From Enterococcus_C asini_A (GTDB taxonomy: Bacteria > Bacillota > Bacilli > Lactobacillales > Enterococcaceae), in NCBI RefSeq assembly GCF_031928785.1, contig NZ_JARQAL010000006.1: DNA of 64,000 nucleotides; one strand, 5' to 3'. The notes beneath the pieces are model-generated. The model did not search any database. It was not told where the DNA came from and saw only the letters and a list, made by a program, of their open reading frames with translations. The position numbers and the translations under genes are program-made. Numbering within the stretch: the stretch's first letter is position 1; every line of letters starts with the position of its first letter. Below are positions 34,756 through 43,579 of the stretch, in pieces.

Positions 34756-35646
34756 CTAAGCTTGCTGTTTATTTTTTGAAAGGAAATGATACAAGGCTCC
34801 TACCATCCCCGCCCGATTGCCGAGTTTGGCAAAATACAAAGGACTTTGCCCAAAGAAAGGATCAATGACTTGTTCTTGAATTTTAGATTCTAGTCGTGGT
34901 TTGATAAACGCCACTTGTTCCATAATGCCCCCACCGAGAATGATGGTTTCTGGATTTAAGAGATACATCAAGGAAGTGATCCCCTTGGCTAAATCCGTCA
35001 ACCACTCATCTAACAAGGCTAACATTTTTTTATCACCGGATTGAGCCCGTTCCATGATCACCCGACCGTTTAAATCACTCTCAGAAAATGTCCCTTGGGC
35101 TTTTTTAACTAATGCGCTGGTGGAAGCCAAGTCTTGGAAATAGTGACCGTCCACATTTAAATAGCCGATTTCACCGGCAGAATAATTCCGCCCCCGGACT
35201 AAATCGCCATTTTGATACACCGCTCCGCCGATACCGGTGCCGATGGCCAGACAGACTAAATTGTTTTTAGCTAAAAGTTGTCCCCGCCAGGCTTCTCCTA
35301 GTAAAACCGCATTGACATCATTTTCCACTTCACAGGGAATATTAAAGCGCTCTTCTACGGCTTGTTTAAAGTCGGTGCCTTGAAAGTTAGGAATCGTATA
35401 ACCAGCGTAAAGGACTTGGCCTTTAGAAGGATCCATCACTCCAGAGCTAGAAATCGCTACACCAATTATCTCATATTCTACTGATACTTGTTCGACTAAG
35501 TCAAGAACCGTACTTAAAATACGATTTTCATTAGGCGTATTCTGGCAAGGCACTGCCGGCTGGTCTTTGATTAACTGGGCTTTTTCATCATAGACCCCAC
35601 TTTTAATGCTGGTGCCTCCCACGTCGATACAAAAATAATAAGCCAT
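34756..35646 (-). CDS. nanK: ROK-family kinase, probable N-acetylmannosamine kinase
   Basis: A 296-aa ROK protein: ATP-binding DVGGTSIKSG at the N terminus, AIGTGIGGA and ILGGGIMEQ near the end. The zinc-binding CxCGxxGC motif of many ROK kinases is missing; the corresponding stretch reads AGEIGYLNVDGHYFQDLAS. A frame extension to 35742 overlaps the preceding gene, but AAAGGAG precedes the ATG at 35646. Its place between the sialic acid ABC transporter and the RpiR regulator, with nanE and nanA upstream, makes N-acetylmannosamine phosphorylation the likely reaction. Confidence 0.85.
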   Translation of the reverse strand: MAYYFCIDVGGTSIKSGVYDEKAQLIKDQPAVPCQNTPNENRILSTVLDLVEQVSVEYEIIGVAISSSGVMDPSKGQVLYAGYTIPNFQGTDFKQAVEERFNIPCEVENDVNAVLLGEAWRGQLLAKNNLVCLAIGTGIGGAVYQNGDLVRGRNYSAGEIGYLNVDGHYFQDLASTSALVKKAQGTFSESDLNGRVIMERAQSGDKKMLALLDEWLTDLAKGITSLMYLLNPETIILGGGIMEQVAFIKPRLESKIQEQVIDPFFGQSPLYFAKLGNRAGMVGALYHFLSKNKQQA

Positions 35647-35665
35647 TTGACTCGCTCCTTTCATC

Positions 35666-35700
35666 ACAACCAGCCGACCCAAAAGGTATCGGCTGGTTGT
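35666..35700 (-). other. Intercistronic 12-bp hairpin between the binding-protein gene and nanK
   Basis: Perfect arms ACAACCAGCCGA / TCGGCTGGTTGT with an 11-nt loop, no T run on the minus strand. It begins 5 nt after the stop codon of the solute-binding protein gene, so it is not a full terminator and more likely protects the upstream message or attenuates nanK. Confidence 0.7.
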
Positions 35701-35704
35701 TGGT

Positions 35705-37039
35705 CTACTCAATCGCTTTTGAACGACGGAGGCCTTTTTCAATTACTTTATTACTGGTTTTGACAAAATTATCCAATGCTTCTTGGCTAGTCTTTTCTCC
35801 TGTCATCACTGCTTGTAATTCAGGATACAAAGCATTACGCATTTCCGCATAGCCTGGGGTGTTGTTAGAGAAGTTCACCACGTATTGATTGTTGGCTAAA
35901 TAGGCATCCCAAAATGGCAATGTAGCTTTGTGAGCGTCAGCTACCGTGGTGCGCACTGGCAAGAAGTTGGTACTGGCTTGAATCAATTCTTCATTTTCCG
36001 AATAGAATTTCACAAAGTCTTTGGCTAATTCTTTGCGCTTGTCCCCGTTGGTATTAAAGACACCAGAGCCTAAGACGTAGGTAAAGGAAGTTGGAACTTC
36101 TTCTCCCGGCACATTGGCTAGGCGAGCATCAAAAGGGGCCACCGTGCCAGCATCCATACTGCTTAACATCCCGTTAAAGAGCATGGCGTTGGAAAAACTT
36201 ACAGCAACTTGCTGGTTTTGGAACATGGCATTGACATCGTTACTGACCAAAGATTCTGGTCCGGCTGCCATCAGTTTTTCGTCTTTGAGTTTTTCTAAAA
36301 AGTCTAGAGCTTTGACCCCGGATTTTTCATTGACGATCAAATCTCCTGCTTCATTAAAGAATTGATTGCCAAACATCCGCAAATACATCATATTCCAAGT
36401 GTCCCCTTGGTTATTTTTACAGAAAAAGCCTAATGGGGCCACTTTGTCATTGGCCGCTTTTAACTTGGTCAAAATTTGATAAAAATCATCCACGCTCCAA
36501 GTGGCGATTTCGTGTTCTCCAGCGATGTATTCTTCCAGACCGGCTGCTTTAAACATATTCGCATTATAGGCTAATGTGCCGGGATTTTGAGCAAAAGGAT
36601 AAAAATACGTCTTGTCGCCGATGCTCACATTGTCCCAAATTTGCTCAGAGATATCGTCTTTACTGCTGCTGTCGATCACATCGTCCAATGGATCCAATAA
36701 CCCTTGGTGGGCATAAGCCGATAAGACGAAGGTAGAGTCAAAGAAGACATCTGGCAGTGTATTGGTTTGAGTTGCCACACTCATCTTGCTATCCCGTTCA
36801 TCCCCGGGAATCACTTGGACATTGATTTTCGCATCGGGATGTTCTTTTTCGTACATTTTAGCCGCCGTTTTCAAAAAGCTATCGTAATCGGCGCCTTTTT
36901 CATCAGCGCTATAGGTTCCTTTCCACTGGGGTGTCAACCAGACATCAATTTCATTTTGTGCTTTGGCATCGGCCTTGCCACAGCCGGCAAGCCCCAATAG
37001 TGTCAGTCCTGCTAATAGGACTAAGGATAGTTTCTTCAT
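35705..37039 (-). CDS. ABC transporter solute-binding lipoprotein, probable sialic acid binding
   Basis: A 444-aa extracellular binding protein of the family-1 carbohydrate type. The lipoprotein signal MKKLSLVLLAGLTLLGLAGCG has its lipobox Cys at residue 20. The mature protein has typical segments PDVFFDSTF and PFAQNPGTLAYN. It is followed by two permease genes upstream in the operon and no ATPase, so a shared MsmK-like ATPase elsewhere is presumed. The specificity for sialic acid is inferred from nanA, nanE and nanK in the same operon. Confidence 0.88.
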   Translation of the reverse strand: MKKLSLVLLAGLTLLGLAGCGKADAKAQNEIDVWLTPQWKGTYSADEKGADYDSFLKTAAKMYEKEHPDAKINVQVIPGDERDSKMSVATQTNTLPDVFFDSTFVLSAYAHQGLLDPLDDVIDSSSKDDISEQIWDNVSIGDKTYFYPFAQNPGTLAYNANMFKAAGLEEYIAGEHEIATWSVDDFYQILTKLKAANDKVAPLGFFCKNNQGDTWNMMYLRMFGNQFFNEAGDLIVNEKSGVKALDFLEKLKDEKLMAAGPESLVSNDVNAMFQNQQVAVSFSNAMLFNGMLSSMDAGTVAPFDARLANVPGEEVPTSFTYVLGSGVFNTNGDKRKELAKDFVKFYSENEELIQASTNFLPVRTTVADAHKATLPFWDAYLANNQYVVNFSNNTPGYAEMRNALYPELQAVMTGEKTSQEALDNFVKTSNKVIEKGLRRSKAIE

Positions 37040-37083
37040 TAGTCGTTGCCTCCTTGTTTCCTACTTGAATTGTAAATCTCTGG

Positions 37084-37920
37084 CTATTCTTTGACTGCAC
37101 CAGCTGTCGCACCTTTAGTGAAATAGCGTTGGAATAAAATAAAGATAATCAACATTGGCAAGGCCGCCACAGCAGCTCCGGCAACTCGTAACCCGATATT
37201 CGGGTTGATGTCTTGTTGCAAACTCGCAACCCCAATGGTCAATGTTTTCATTTCTTTACTGCGAGCCATTAACAATTGCCACAAGTAATCATTCCAAGCA
37301 GTGACGAAGTTCAAGATGAACAAGGCCCCAATCCCTGGTTTTACAATGGGTAACATCAGTTTGTAAAAGATGGTCCATTCATTGGCTCCATCTAGTTTTG
37401 CGGATTCTCGCAATGATTCAGGAATGTCTTTAAAGAAAGAGTACAACATAAAGGTCCCAAAACCAGTGGCCAAGTTCGGCACGATCATGGACTGGTAAGT
37501 ATCGATCCAATCTAAGCCAATAATCACATCAAACAATGGCACGATAAAGGTTTCTTTGGGCACCATAATTGAGGCAATCACCACTACAAAAAGCACCGTC
37601 CGACCTTTAAAGTGCAATTTAGCAAAACCGTAAGCCGCTAAAGCAGAGATAATCACACTGAGTAAGCCGGTGAGAAACGAAACGATGAAACTGTTCCAAA
37701 TCCATTGCAAAGCCGGTTGTCCTTGGAAGAGCTCTTTTAAATTGCCAGTAAACCATTTATTGGGCAAAATATCCGGTGGCATTTTGTAAATTTCAGGAGA
37801 GGTCTTAAACGTATTGGTCAACAGCCAAAAAAGGGGTAGTAAAAAACAAAGAGCGAGAATAAAAACGATTACATTTGTTACTAAATCGAATTTTTCCATG
37901 CGTTTTAATTTCGTAAGCAC
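37084..37920 (-). CDS. Carbohydrate ABC transporter permease (MalG type)
   Basis: A 278-aa inner membrane protein with six helices. The ATPase-contact EAA loop reads ESLRESAKLDGANEWTIF, followed by LPIVKPG. It belongs to the same operon as the binding protein and the second permease, 12 nt from the latter, and forms a heterodimeric channel with it. Confidence 0.92.
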   Translation of the reverse strand: MLTKLKRMEKFDLVTNVIVFILALCFLLPLFWLLTNTFKTSPEIYKMPPDILPNKWFTGNLKELFQGQPALQWIWNSFIVSFLTGLLSVIISALAAYGFAKLHFKGRTVLFVVVIASIMVPKETFIVPLFDVIIGLDWIDTYQSMIVPNLATGFGTFMLYSFFKDIPESLRESAKLDGANEWTIFYKLMLPIVKPGIGALFILNFVTAWNDYLWQLLMARSKEMKTLTIGVASLQQDINPNIGLRVAGAAVAALPMLIIFILFQRYFTKGATAGAVKE

Positions 37921-37932
37921 GTGAATAACCTC

Positions 37933-38853
37933 CTATTTATCTGACTTCAAGAATGATTTCAACTGGGGCAAGCTAAAGAGCATCGCAATCACAAACATCA
38001 AGACCCCAATGGCAGAAGCCGCACCGGTATTGTTGTAAATAAAGGCATTTTGATACAAGTAATACATCATGGTCACCGAAGCGTTGTTTGGTCCACCGCC
38101 CGTTAATAATTGAATTACGACGAAGATTTTCAAAACGGCAATGATGTTAATAATCGTCAAGTAAATCGTAGTTGGACGCATTAAAGGAATCAAAATATGG
38201 CGGATGCGTTGCCATCTAGTGGCACCGTCTAATTGGGCTGCTTCAAAGAGATCTTCCGGCAAGCCAATCATCGCTGCGATGTACAAAATAATTGCTTGGC
38301 CCACGTTTCCTACAAAGGTTACAAAGATGATCACCGGCATAACTGTGCGGGAATCACCTAATAAATTCACATCTTCAATGCCCACATTATTCAAGAGATA
38401 ACTGATCAAACCATTGGATGGATTTAATAAGAAGTTCCAAATGATACTCATTACTACCATGGAAACAATTACCGGTAAATAATAGCTACCGCGAATAAAA
38501 GACACATATTTGGGATTTTTATCGTAGACCGTGGTGGCCACAAAAAGAGCAAAAACAATGGTGGCAATCACAATGGCAACTACAAAGAAAATCGTATTAA
38601 AAATTGATTTTACAAAGATCGGATCTTGAAACAGGTCAATGAAATTTTGTAAGCCGACGAAATATTTATCCATGCCGTACACTTCATAAAGGCTCATCTT
38701 AAAGCCTTTTATCACAGGATAAACAATGAAGACTAACATCAGTAAGACTTGTGGCGCAATAAACAAATAGCCGCTCCAGGGATTATCAATGCCCCGAAAT
38801 TTTTTGCGGACTTTGGTTTTGTTTGCCACATCAAAAGATTCGGTTTTTTCCAA
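37933..38853 (-). CDS. Carbohydrate ABC transporter permease (MalF type)
   Basis: A 306-aa membrane protein with six helices; EAA loop LFEAAQLDGATRWQRIRHIL then IPLMRPT. A cytoplasmic basic N-terminal stretch of about 30 residues precedes the first helix. Partner of the downstream permease. Together with the lipoprotein it forms a sialic-acid-type importer similar to the SatABC group. Confidence 0.92.
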   Translation of the reverse strand: MEKTESFDVANKTKVRKKFRGIDNPWSGYLFIAPQVLLMLVFIVYPVIKGFKMSLYEVYGMDKYFVGLQNFIDLFQDPIFVKSIFNTIFFVVAIVIATIVFALFVATTVYDKNPKYVSFIRGSYYLPVIVSMVVMSIIWNFLLNPSNGLISYLLNNVGIEDVNLLGDSRTVMPVIIFVTFVGNVGQAIILYIAAMIGLPEDLFEAAQLDGATRWQRIRHILIPLMRPTTIYLTIINIIAVLKIFVVIQLLTGGGPNNASVTMMYYLYQNAFIYNNTGAASAIGVLMFVIAMLFSLPQLKSFLKSDK

Positions 38854-38936
38854 TTATTTCTCCTCCTTGTAACATACTGACAACTGAGGAAAGCGCCTAT
38901 TTTCAGCACTTTCCTTTTCTCCACAGTTATCTTTGA

Positions 38937-39644
38937 CTACTTGTCAACGCCAGCGACTGCCTCTACAAACTTTTTGGCAATCAATTGTGGTCTGGTAATT
39001 GCGCCCCCCACTACCACAGCATAAGCGCCTTTTTCTAAAACTCGTGCAGCTTTTTGGGGGGTGTTGATATTGCCTTCCACAATAATTGGCTTGTGGATGA
39101 CTTTTAGCATTTCCTCTAATAATTGAAAATCATTGTCGGCAATATCTTGGCCGCTGGTTTCTTCCGTATAGCCGTGAAGGGTGGTGGCGATGATATCAAA
39201 ATCAAGTTTTTCGCAATAGATGGCATCTTCTAAGGTGGAGCAATCTGCCATTAGCAACGTTTCTGGATACTCTTGTTTAATGGTAGCAACCACTTCGGCT
39301 AAGTCTTCCCCATTAGGCCGAGGACGCAAGGTGCCGTCTAAAGCGACTACTTCACAACCAATGCTACACAAGGCCCGGACTTCTTTTAACGTCGGTGTGA
39401 TAAACACGGGACAATCCCCGTAATTTTGTTTGATAATGCCGATTACCGCTGTGTCATTGGCATCTTTAATGCACTGAATATCCACAATGGAATTGGCCCG
39501 AATTGCCGCCGCGCCTGCTTCTAAAGCGGCTTTAACCATGCGACTCATAATAAAAGGACTGTGCAATGGTTCATCGGCTAAGGCTTGGCAAGAAACAATC
39601 AAGTTCCCTTTGACTTCTGTTAAAAAATCATGCTTCTTTGACAT
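38937..39644 (-). CDS. nanE: N-acetylmannosamine-6-phosphate 2-epimerase
   Basis: A 235-aa TIM-barrel enzyme converting N-acetylmannosamine-6-phosphate to N-acetylglucosamine-6-phosphate. Segments GNLIVSCQALADEPLHSP, AAAIRANSIVDI, VVALDGTLRPRP, MADCSTLEDA and VEGNINTPQKA are those of NanE. It lies 15 nt downstream of nanA and 80 nt before the permeases, in the same operon. The product would feed into NagA and NagB, which are not in this window. Confidence 0.95.
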   Translation of the reverse strand: MSKKHDFLTEVKGNLIVSCQALADEPLHSPFIMSRMVKAALEAGAAAIRANSIVDIQCIKDANDTAVIGIIKQNYGDCPVFITPTLKEVRALCSIGCEVVALDGTLRPRPNGEDLAEVVATIKQEYPETLLMADCSTLEDAIYCEKLDFDIIATTLHGYTEETSGQDIADNDFQLLEEMLKVIHKPIIVEGNINTPQKAARVLEKGAYAVVVGGAITRPQLIAKKFVEAVAGVDK

Positions 39645-39659
39645 GGCAACTTCCCCCTA

Positions 39660-40529
39660 CTACATAAAATCTTTCACTAATTGTTTGGCTACAGCGACTT
39701 GTTCCGGTGAAGAAGCTTTCATTGGCAAGTGGCAATTGCCCATAGCCACGCCTTTTTCTGTCAGCATTAATTTCAATGTGTTGTACAAGCCATTTGCCAA
39801 CACTTTTTGAATCAAATCGTTGGTTTCCGATTGCAAAGCGCGGGCTTTGGCTAAATCCCCAGCTTCCATAGCATCTAAAATTCCCCGAGCTCGCTTGGCA
39901 TTCACGTTGAATGTGGAACCAATCGCCCCGTCAATGCCGACCGCTGCTGCTGGTAATAACATTTCATCAAAGCCTGAGAACATCAATTTATCAGGGAAGC
40001 GAGAGCGCAAACGTTCCATTAAGTAGAAGTCGCCGGCGGTATATTTCACTCCGGTAATTTTTGGATTGGCAAACAATTCGCCAAATTGTTCTTCACTGAA
40101 ATCAACTCCGGTTAACGCTGGAATGGAGTAGACGATCATTTCCGCATCCACGTCTTTCACGATTTCAAAGTAGTAGTTTTTGATTTCTTCAAAGTCAAAT
40201 TTGTAATAGAAAGGTGTCACTGAAGAGATCACTTTGTAGCCCAATTCATTGACCACGTAATCGGCTAATTCTTTGGCTTCGTAAATATTCAATGAACCCA
40301 CTTGGGCGATTAAGTCGATGCGGTCCCCCACGGTTTCTTTGACAATTTTGAAAATCCGTTTTTTAGTAGCCGTATCCAACATGAAGTTTTCCCCGGTACT
40401 GCCCCCAACGTATAAACCGTCGACTTTATTTACGGTAATGTTGTATTCCACAACTTGCTTTAAGCCTTCTTCTTGTAATGCTCCTTGTTCGTCAAATGGT
40501 ACCAATAATGCAGAAATAAGTTTTGTCAT
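39660..40529 (-). CDS. nanA: N-acetylneuraminate lyase
   Basis: A 289-aa DHDPS-family aldolase that splits sialic acid to N-acetylmannosamine and pyruvate. GGSTGENF (42-49) binds the pyruvate carboxylate, Tyr134 in YSIPALTG and Schiff-base Lys162 in GVKYTAG are present. NanA-type motif GSTGENFML separates it from DapA (GTTGEAS). First gene of the operon; ATG preceded by GGAGG. Divergent from the yhcH-like gene, sharing an operator-rich region. Confidence 0.94.
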   Translation of the reverse strand: MTKLISALLVPFDEQGALQEEGLKQVVEYNITVNKVDGLYVGGSTGENFMLDTATKKRIFKIVKETVGDRIDLIAQVGSLNIYEAKELADYVVNELGYKVISSVTPFYYKFDFEEIKNYYFEIVKDVDAEMIVYSIPALTGVDFSEEQFGELFANPKITGVKYTAGDFYLMERLRSRFPDKLMFSGFDEMLLPAAAVGIDGAIGSTFNVNAKRARGILDAMEAGDLAKARALQSETNDLIQKVLANGLYNTLKLMLTEKGVAMGNCHLPMKASSPEQVAVAKQLVKDFM

Positions 40530-40570
40530 GATAGCGCCTCCATTAATTTATGAACTCACTATACTACGAT

Positions 40571-40743
40571 AATTATTTTCTTGCATTATATTTTGATGAA
40601 AATCATTTTACACAGGAGTGCTTTAACGAAAATCCTCACTGGCTTTAAGGAAGCCATCCCTCCAAGAAAATAATTTTCTTTATTTAAACCATTGATAAAA
40701 TCATTTTCTTGAGCTATAGTAAAAACGGTTTCAATATTGAAAC
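40571..40743. promoter_or_regulatory. Operator cluster and promoters between nanA and the yhcH-like gene
   Basis: Four related AT-rich sites: AATTATTTTCTTG (40571), GAAAATCATTTT (40598-40609), a perfect palindrome AAGAAAATAATTTTCTT (40664-40680), and AAAATCATTTTC (40697-40708). A different 16-bp perfect palindrome GTTTCAATATTGAAAC lies at 40728-40743. The plus-strand promoter is TTGATA (40692-40697), 17 nt, TATAGT (40715-40720), so a GAAAATNATTTTC-type site overlaps it. A TATAAT on the minus strand probably serves nanA. TTGAAACCGTTTTTA (minus, 40720-40734) is a cre candidate with one mismatch. Sites probably bind the RpiR regulator. Confidence 0.6.
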
Positions 40744-40795
40744 AGCGGAAAATTAACATTAAAAAATTTTAATAAAAAAGGAGAAGAATTATTTT

Positions 40796-41260
40796 ATGTT
40801 GATCACAAACCACAAAGATTTTAACAAATTGGCCCAAATTGCTCCTCAGATGCAGGTTGTAAGAGACTTTCTTATTTACTGGCAACAAAATCCGGTTGAT
40901 TTTAAAGAAAAGCGCTTATCAGAGCAAGTACTAGTGCGTTTATTAAATTATGAGACTGCTAGTTTTGAAGAGCGAAGTTGGGAAGCCCACAAACGGGAAA
41001 TCGATCTTCACGTCATATTAGAAGGAGAAGAACGGATTTATTTAGCCGGCGAGGAAGCTTTAGTTGCCGGAGAGTACCATCGTGAGGATGATTATTATCT
41101 ATTAGAAGGAAATAGTGAGCGTTTTGAATTGTTAGCTGCTGATTCCAAAGATAAATCGAGCCATGATATGATGGTGCTTTGGTTGGATGAAGCTCATAAA
41201 ACCGGAGTTAGCCATACATCTGGTGCGGTTAAGAAATTTGTATTTAAGATTTTGCCGTAA
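40796..41260 (+). CDS. YhcH/YjgK/YiaL-family protein
   Basis: A 154-aa cupin-like protein of the YhcH/EbgC family: SWEAHKREIDLHVILEGEERI and YHREDDYYLLEG carry the putative metal-binding His/Glu residues (EAH, EIDLHV), and a C-terminal VSGAVKKFVFKI-like end is typical (here SGAVKKFVFKILP). Such proteins accompany sialic acid genes and may act on the anomeric form or a sialic acid derivative. It is divergent from nanA and shares the operator region. AAGGAG is before the ATG. Confidence 0.88.
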   Translation: MLITNHKDFNKLAQIAPQMQVVRDFLIYWQQNPVDFKEKRLSEQVLVRLLNYETASFEERSWEAHKREIDLHVILEGEERIYLAGEEALVAGEYHREDDYYLLEGNSERFELLAADSKDKSSHDMMVLWLDEAHKTGVSHTSGAVKKFVFKILP

Positions 41261-41274
41261 CCCAACATGATAAG

Positions 41275-41315
41275 AAAAGCCTCTTGCTAGTGATTATCCG
41301 CTAGCAAGAGGCTTT
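41275..41315. terminator. Terminator between the yhcH-like gene and dapF
   Basis: AAAAGCCTCTTGCTAG / CTAGCAAGAGGCTTT stem between convergent genes. Confidence 0.9.
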
Positions 41316-41324
41316 CATTTTATC

Positions 41325-42278
41325 TTACAACTCTAAATCTTCATCCACCAAAATTCCTTTGACCACAATATTCGTCGGGCCAATTAAATCCAGTTGCTTA
41401 CCATTGACTGCCACCACTAATTGACCACCTAAAACATCAATCACAACGGGCGTATCGCCAGCTGCCAGTCCTCTTTGTACAAGACTATAAGCCACAGATC
41501 CCGAACCCGTGCCACAGGCCAATGTGAAATCTTCCACTCCCCGCTCATAGGTGCGCACCATGATTTGACTAGCTGTATTAACTGAATTAGCAGCAGGGGC
41601 TGGGTAATTTCCCCCAGAATCGGTGCTCTTTGTTTCAACTGCCGGCAAGTTTTTTTGCGCTACTTTTGTAGTAGACACAAAGTTCACATTGGCGCCTTTT
41701 GGTAAAGCCGACCAGTGGCGTAGAGCTTTTGCCAAGGGAGTCAACTGGGCTAAGTCGGTTTCTTCCAATTCGGGATAGCCCACCACCAAATGAGGAATTC
41801 CAGGATTGCCCAGTTCTACATAGTCGACAAAGGTGATGCTCTCAGCCATTGTCGCAACTGCTTTTTCTAGTCCAGTGGTAAGTAAGGGCAAGTTTTGACG
41901 ATATTCACTAGGCTCATTTAGCCTTACCCGATAAGCGCGCTGATCTTCTCGCCAAGCAGGCACGAGTCCGGCCTTGGTTTCAATAATCATGGATTTAGCC
42001 GCAATGCCTTCTTCATAGGCAAAGCGGGCCAAACAGCGAGCCCCATTGCCGCACATTTCGGCCTGGGTGCCGTCTGCATTGAAAAAAAGCATGCGAAAAT
42101 CTCCGGTGCTCTGAGGCTCATCCACCACCATTAACGCGTCACTGCCCACACTGATGTGCACCTTGCAAATCTGCATGGCTAAACTGCTCAATGCTTCAGG
42201 GCTAAAGCGATAGTTTCGATTGTCAAAGACGATAAAATCATTGCCACAGCCTTGCATTTTGTAAAAGAAAATTTCCAT
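41325..42278 (-). CDS. dapF: Diaminopimelate epimerase with an internal linker insertion
   Basis: A 317-aa enzyme interconverting LL- and meso-diaminopimelate for lysine and peptidoglycan. Both catalytic cysteines are present, Cys76 in MCGNGARC and Cys255 in ACGTGSGS. Between VNFVST (about 203) and MVRTYERGVEDF (from 240) there is an extra stretch of roughly 30 residues rich in Ser, Thr, Ala, Asn and Pro where most DapF proteins go straight on. The ATG at 42278 overlaps the lysA stop in TAATG, with AAGGAG ahead, so I prefer it to the upstream codon at 42287. Confidence 0.93.
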   Translation of the reverse strand: MEIFFYKMQGCGNDFIVFDNRNYRFSPEALSSLAMQICKVHISVGSDALMVVDEPQSTGDFRMLFFNADGTQAEMCGNGARCLARFAYEEGIAAKSMIIETKAGLVPAWREDQRAYRVRLNEPSEYRQNLPLLTTGLEKAVATMAESITFVDYVELGNPGIPHLVVGYPELEETDLAQLTPLAKALRHWSALPKGANVNFVSTTKVAQKNLPAVETKSTDSGGNYPAPAANSVNTASQIMVRTYERGVEDFTLACGTGSGSVAYSLVQRGLAAGDTPVVIDVLGGQLVVAVNGKQLDLIGPTNIVVKGILVDEDLEL

Positions 42279-43579
42279 TACGCCCACTCCTTGAGACGGC
42301 GCTCATTTTGAATCATTTGCGCATAGCTTTGCTGTGCTACAATCAGCTGGTCTTTTCCATCTTTGACTAATACCACTGGAGGAATGGGTAGTTTGTTGTA
42401 ATTGGAAGCCATGGAATAGCCATAGGCGCCAGTGGTAAAAGTGGCAAAAATGTCCCCCGGTGCAAGAGGTGCTACTGCCAAATCTTTCACTAAAATATCC
42501 GTGCTCTCACAAGCTTTACCTGAAATCGTCACTTTTTGACTTTTCTCTTCCTCTGCTTTATTTGCCACGATACCGGTATAATCTGCCTGATACAAACCGG
42601 GACGAATATTGTCCGTCATCCCCCCATCTACAGAAGCATAAGTGCGCAAGCCGGGCAGTGTTTTAATCTCGCCGATAGTGTGTAGGGTAATGCCTGCTTC
42701 TGCTACTAGAGAACGGCCCGGTTCAATGACGATGGCTGGGCGTTTTAAATCGTGTTTCGCACAGTAGTCTTCCGTTAATGCCATTAAAGGATCTAAAAAG
42801 TAACGATAAGGTTGCCGCAAATCACCTGGGACATATTCCACCCCAAAGCCACCGCCGTAATTTAATTCTTTGACGGTGAAGTCGTAGCGTGCCTTGATTT
42901 CGGAAACCAAAGACAAAGCCACTTTGGCAGCGGCTAAATGGGTACTGTTGTCCGCAAGTTGGCTGCCAATATGAAAATGCAAACCGTAAAACTCGATTTC
43001 AGGCATGGCAATGGCCGCTTCAATTTGAGGAAATAGGATTTCCGGATTTAGTGGAATGCCAAATTTGGAATCCTTTTGCCCGGTGGAAATAAAATCATGA
43101 GTGTCCACGGTGATTTCTGGGGTAATGCGAAACAGAATTTTAGCGGTTTTTTTCATCCGCCGGCAAATTACAGCCAGTCGCTCCACTTCCGTCAATCCAT
43201 CCACAATAATCCGCCCCACGCCATATTCCACTGCCATTTCCAGCTCGGCTTGGGATTTATTATTGCCATTAAATTCGATATGCTCCGCTGGAAAATTGGC
43301 CGCCATGGCGGTATAGAGTTCCCCGCCAGAGACCACATCCAAGCTTAAGCCAACTTGGTTTACCAACTGACACATGGCCAGTGTATTAAAAGCCTTTGAA
43401 GCAAAGGCTACCCGCACATTGTCGTATTTGTCTAAAAAATCCCGGTGCAATTCATCAGTCCGCTCTAAAATGGCGTTTTCCGATAAGACGTAAACCGGGG
43501 TGCCATATTTTTTTGCTAATGCGACTGTGTCACAGCCATCCCAGTATAAATGATTGTTTTCAATGGTTTTAATCCTCAT
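42278..43579 (-). CDS. lysA: Diaminopimelate decarboxylase
   Basis: A 433-aa fold-type III PLP enzyme giving L-lysine from meso-diaminopimelate. PLP lysine Lys62 in VAFASKAFNT, GLHFHIGSQ, LNYGGGFGV, EPGRSLVAEAG and the Cys in GKACESTDIL are visible. It lies between the deacetylase gene (4-bp overlap) and dapF (TAATG overlap), so the three minus-strand genes are one operon. Confidence 0.95.
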   Translation of the reverse strand: MRIKTIENNHLYWDGCDTVALAKKYGTPVYVLSENAILERTDELHRDFLDKYDNVRVAFASKAFNTLAMCQLVNQVGLSLDVVSGGELYTAMAANFPAEHIEFNGNNKSQAELEMAVEYGVGRIIVDGLTEVERLAVICRRMKKTAKILFRITPEITVDTHDFISTGQKDSKFGIPLNPEILFPQIEAAIAMPEIEFYGLHFHIGSQLADNSTHLAAAKVALSLVSEIKARYDFTVKELNYGGGFGVEYVPGDLRQPYRYFLDPLMALTEDYCAKHDLKRPAIVIEPGRSLVAEAGITLHTIGEIKTLPGLRTYASVDGGMTDNIRPGLYQADYTGIVANKAEEEKSQKVTISGKACESTDILVKDLAVAPLAPGDIFATFTTGAYGYSMASNYNKLPIPPVVLVKDGKDQLIVAQQSYAQMIQNERRLKEWA

